Assembly: GCA_963745595.1 (NCBI GenBank)
Contig: CAVUYB010000007.1
Coordinates: 1 to 64,000, forward strand
Length of the DNA stretch: 64,000 nucleotides
Direction: 5' to 3'
DNA from: DASZUK01 sp963745595
GTDB taxonomy: Bacteria > Actinomycetota > Acidimicrobiia > Acidimicrobiales > RAAP-2
The notes under the pieces are model-generated. The model saw only the letters and a list, made by a program, of their open reading frames with translations, was not told the DNA's origin and searched no databases. Below are positions 63,326 to 64,000 of this stretch, piece by piece (positions within the stretch are counted from its first letter, which is position 1; each line of letters starts with the position of its first letter). The position numbers were made by a program, and so were the translations under genes.

Positions 63326-64000
63326 GGGCCCGAGCGGCCACCCCGCCCCAGGCGATCGCCGGACCGACCGACCGCCGCGCCCGGGACCGGGCCAGCCACC
63401 TCGTCCGAGCGATGCGGCCGCGGCAGTGGGGAAAGAACCTCCTCGTCTTCCTGGCGCCGGCGGCCGCCGGGGTCCTGAGCCATTTCGGGGTCTTCCTCCA
63501 CGTGCTCGGCGCGTGCGGGGTCTTCTGCGCCGCCGCCGCGGGGACGTATCTCGTCAACGACGCGGTGGACGCCGAGGCCGACCGGCGGCACCCGGACAAG
63601 CGGCTCCGGCCGGTGGCCAACGGCGACATCCCGGTGAGAGCCGCCGTCGTCAGCGGGGCGGCCCTGGCCACCGTCGCCATCGCCGGTGCGTGGCTGGTCG
63701 CTGGATGGAGCCTGGCGGTGGTCGTGGGGGCGTACGTCATCGTCAGCACCGCGTACAGCCTGCGCTTGAAGCGCGAACCGGTCGTCGAGTTGGCGGCGGT
63801 GGCGTCGTGCTTCGTGCTGCGCGCCGTCGCCGGCGGTGCCGCCGCCCACGTGCCGCTCTCGAACTGGTTCCTCGTCGTCACCTGCTTCGGCGCGCTCTTC
63901 ATCGTCGTCGGCAAGCGCTCGGCCGAGCACGCCCGGCTGGGGAGCGAGCGCGGCGACCACCGACCGGTCCTCACCAGCTACACCCCGTCGTTCCTCCGGT
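63322..64000 (+). CDS. UbiA prenyltransferase, decaprenyl-phosphate phosphoribosyltransferase-like (partial)
   Basis: Starts at GTG 63322 overlapping the previous stop and runs off the window end after 226 residues. AMRPRQWGKNLLVFLAPAAA is the typical N-terminal helix of the phosphoribosyl branch of UbiA. The first Asp-rich motif is YLVNDAVDAEADRRHPDKRL, and SLRLKREPVVELAAV begins a later helix. Relatives transfer phosphoribose from PRPP to decaprenyl phosphate on the way to arabinan donors. The second Asp motif lies beyond 64000. Confidence 0.85.
   Translation, partial: MRARAATPPQAIAGPTDRRARDRASHLVRAMRPRQWGKNLLVFLAPAAAGVLSHFGVFLHVLGACGVFCAAAAGTYLVNDAVDAEADRRHPDKRLRPVANGDIPVRAAVVSGAALATVAIAGAWLVAGWSLAVVVGAYVIVSTAYSLRLKREPVVELAAVASCFVLRAVAGGAAAHVPLSNWFLVVTCFGALFIVVGKRSAEHARLGSERGDHRPVLTSYTPSFLR

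Overview
This is high-GC actinobacterial DNA, most likely from Acidimicrobiia or a close relative. The pointers are a mycothiol-dependent maleylpyruvate isomerase-type enzyme, a DUF2510 protein, a C4 zinc-ribbon (DUF164) protein, a decaprenyl-phosphate phosphoribosyltransferase-like UbiA protein, frequent GTG starts, and a secreted protein with the 'GYWLVASDGGVF' repeat that I associate with Acidimicrobiia. The assignment comes from protein character only.

Layout. 0-21.7 kb: housekeeping and catabolic genes (HAD phosphatase, K+ channel, thiolase-like protein, CydDC ABC exporter, two TetR regulators, haloalkane dehalogenase, an orphan mobile mystery protein A behind an AT-rich operator region, a sigma-region-4-like protein, a coupled aminotransferase/PhzF/NUDIX/zinc-ribbon/phosphatase operon, a nuclease-family protein, MgtC, a PLP decarboxylase and an MFS transporter). 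Nearly every gene here is broken by single-base indels, mostly apparent insertions, although the protein families remain fully recognisable. 21.8-23.0 kb: an intact IS630-family element. 23-35.8 kb: intact genes (nitronate monooxygenase, small membrane proteins, aldo/keto reductase, a TetR-NmrA pair with a clear promoter/operator, the efeUOB ferrous iron uptake operon, small SRPBCC/ABM/VOC proteins, a YoaK-type protein). 35.9-38.2 kb: a frameshifted secreted repeat protein on the minus strand.

39.5-49.5 kb is the most distinctive block. Two minus-strand gene sets (Pmp3, GAP-type, SHOCT and DUF6325; then DUF2252, a HAD phosphatase, an arylsulfatase and a small protein) lie beside a large MalT/LAL-type LuxR regulator and a PLDc_N-SHOCT protein. 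A 19-bp palindrome, ATCACCC-N5-GGGTGAT, occurs three times, each time upstream of one of these transcription units, so I propose a regulon governed by the local LuxR protein. 49.7-55.1 kb: a frameshifted aquaporin, a zinc-finger/VOC fusion, a DipZ-type CcdA-thioredoxin protein and an ECF sigma/anti-sigma pair. The sigma operon and dipZ share an identical bipartite promoter. A HicAB toxin-antitoxin pair follows.

56.0-64.0 kb: an OmpR-type response regulator and histidine kinase, a Ser/Thr/Pro/Ala-rich anchored protein, and then a tightly overlapped operon of ApbE flavin transferase, ferric-reductase-like haem b membrane protein, NuoF-like flavoprotein, small ferredoxin, phosphodiester glycosidase-like protein and UbiA prenyltransferase (running off the window). 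The first four look like a compact trans-membrane electron-transfer module of unknown purpose. No rRNA, tRNA or CRISPR array was seen.
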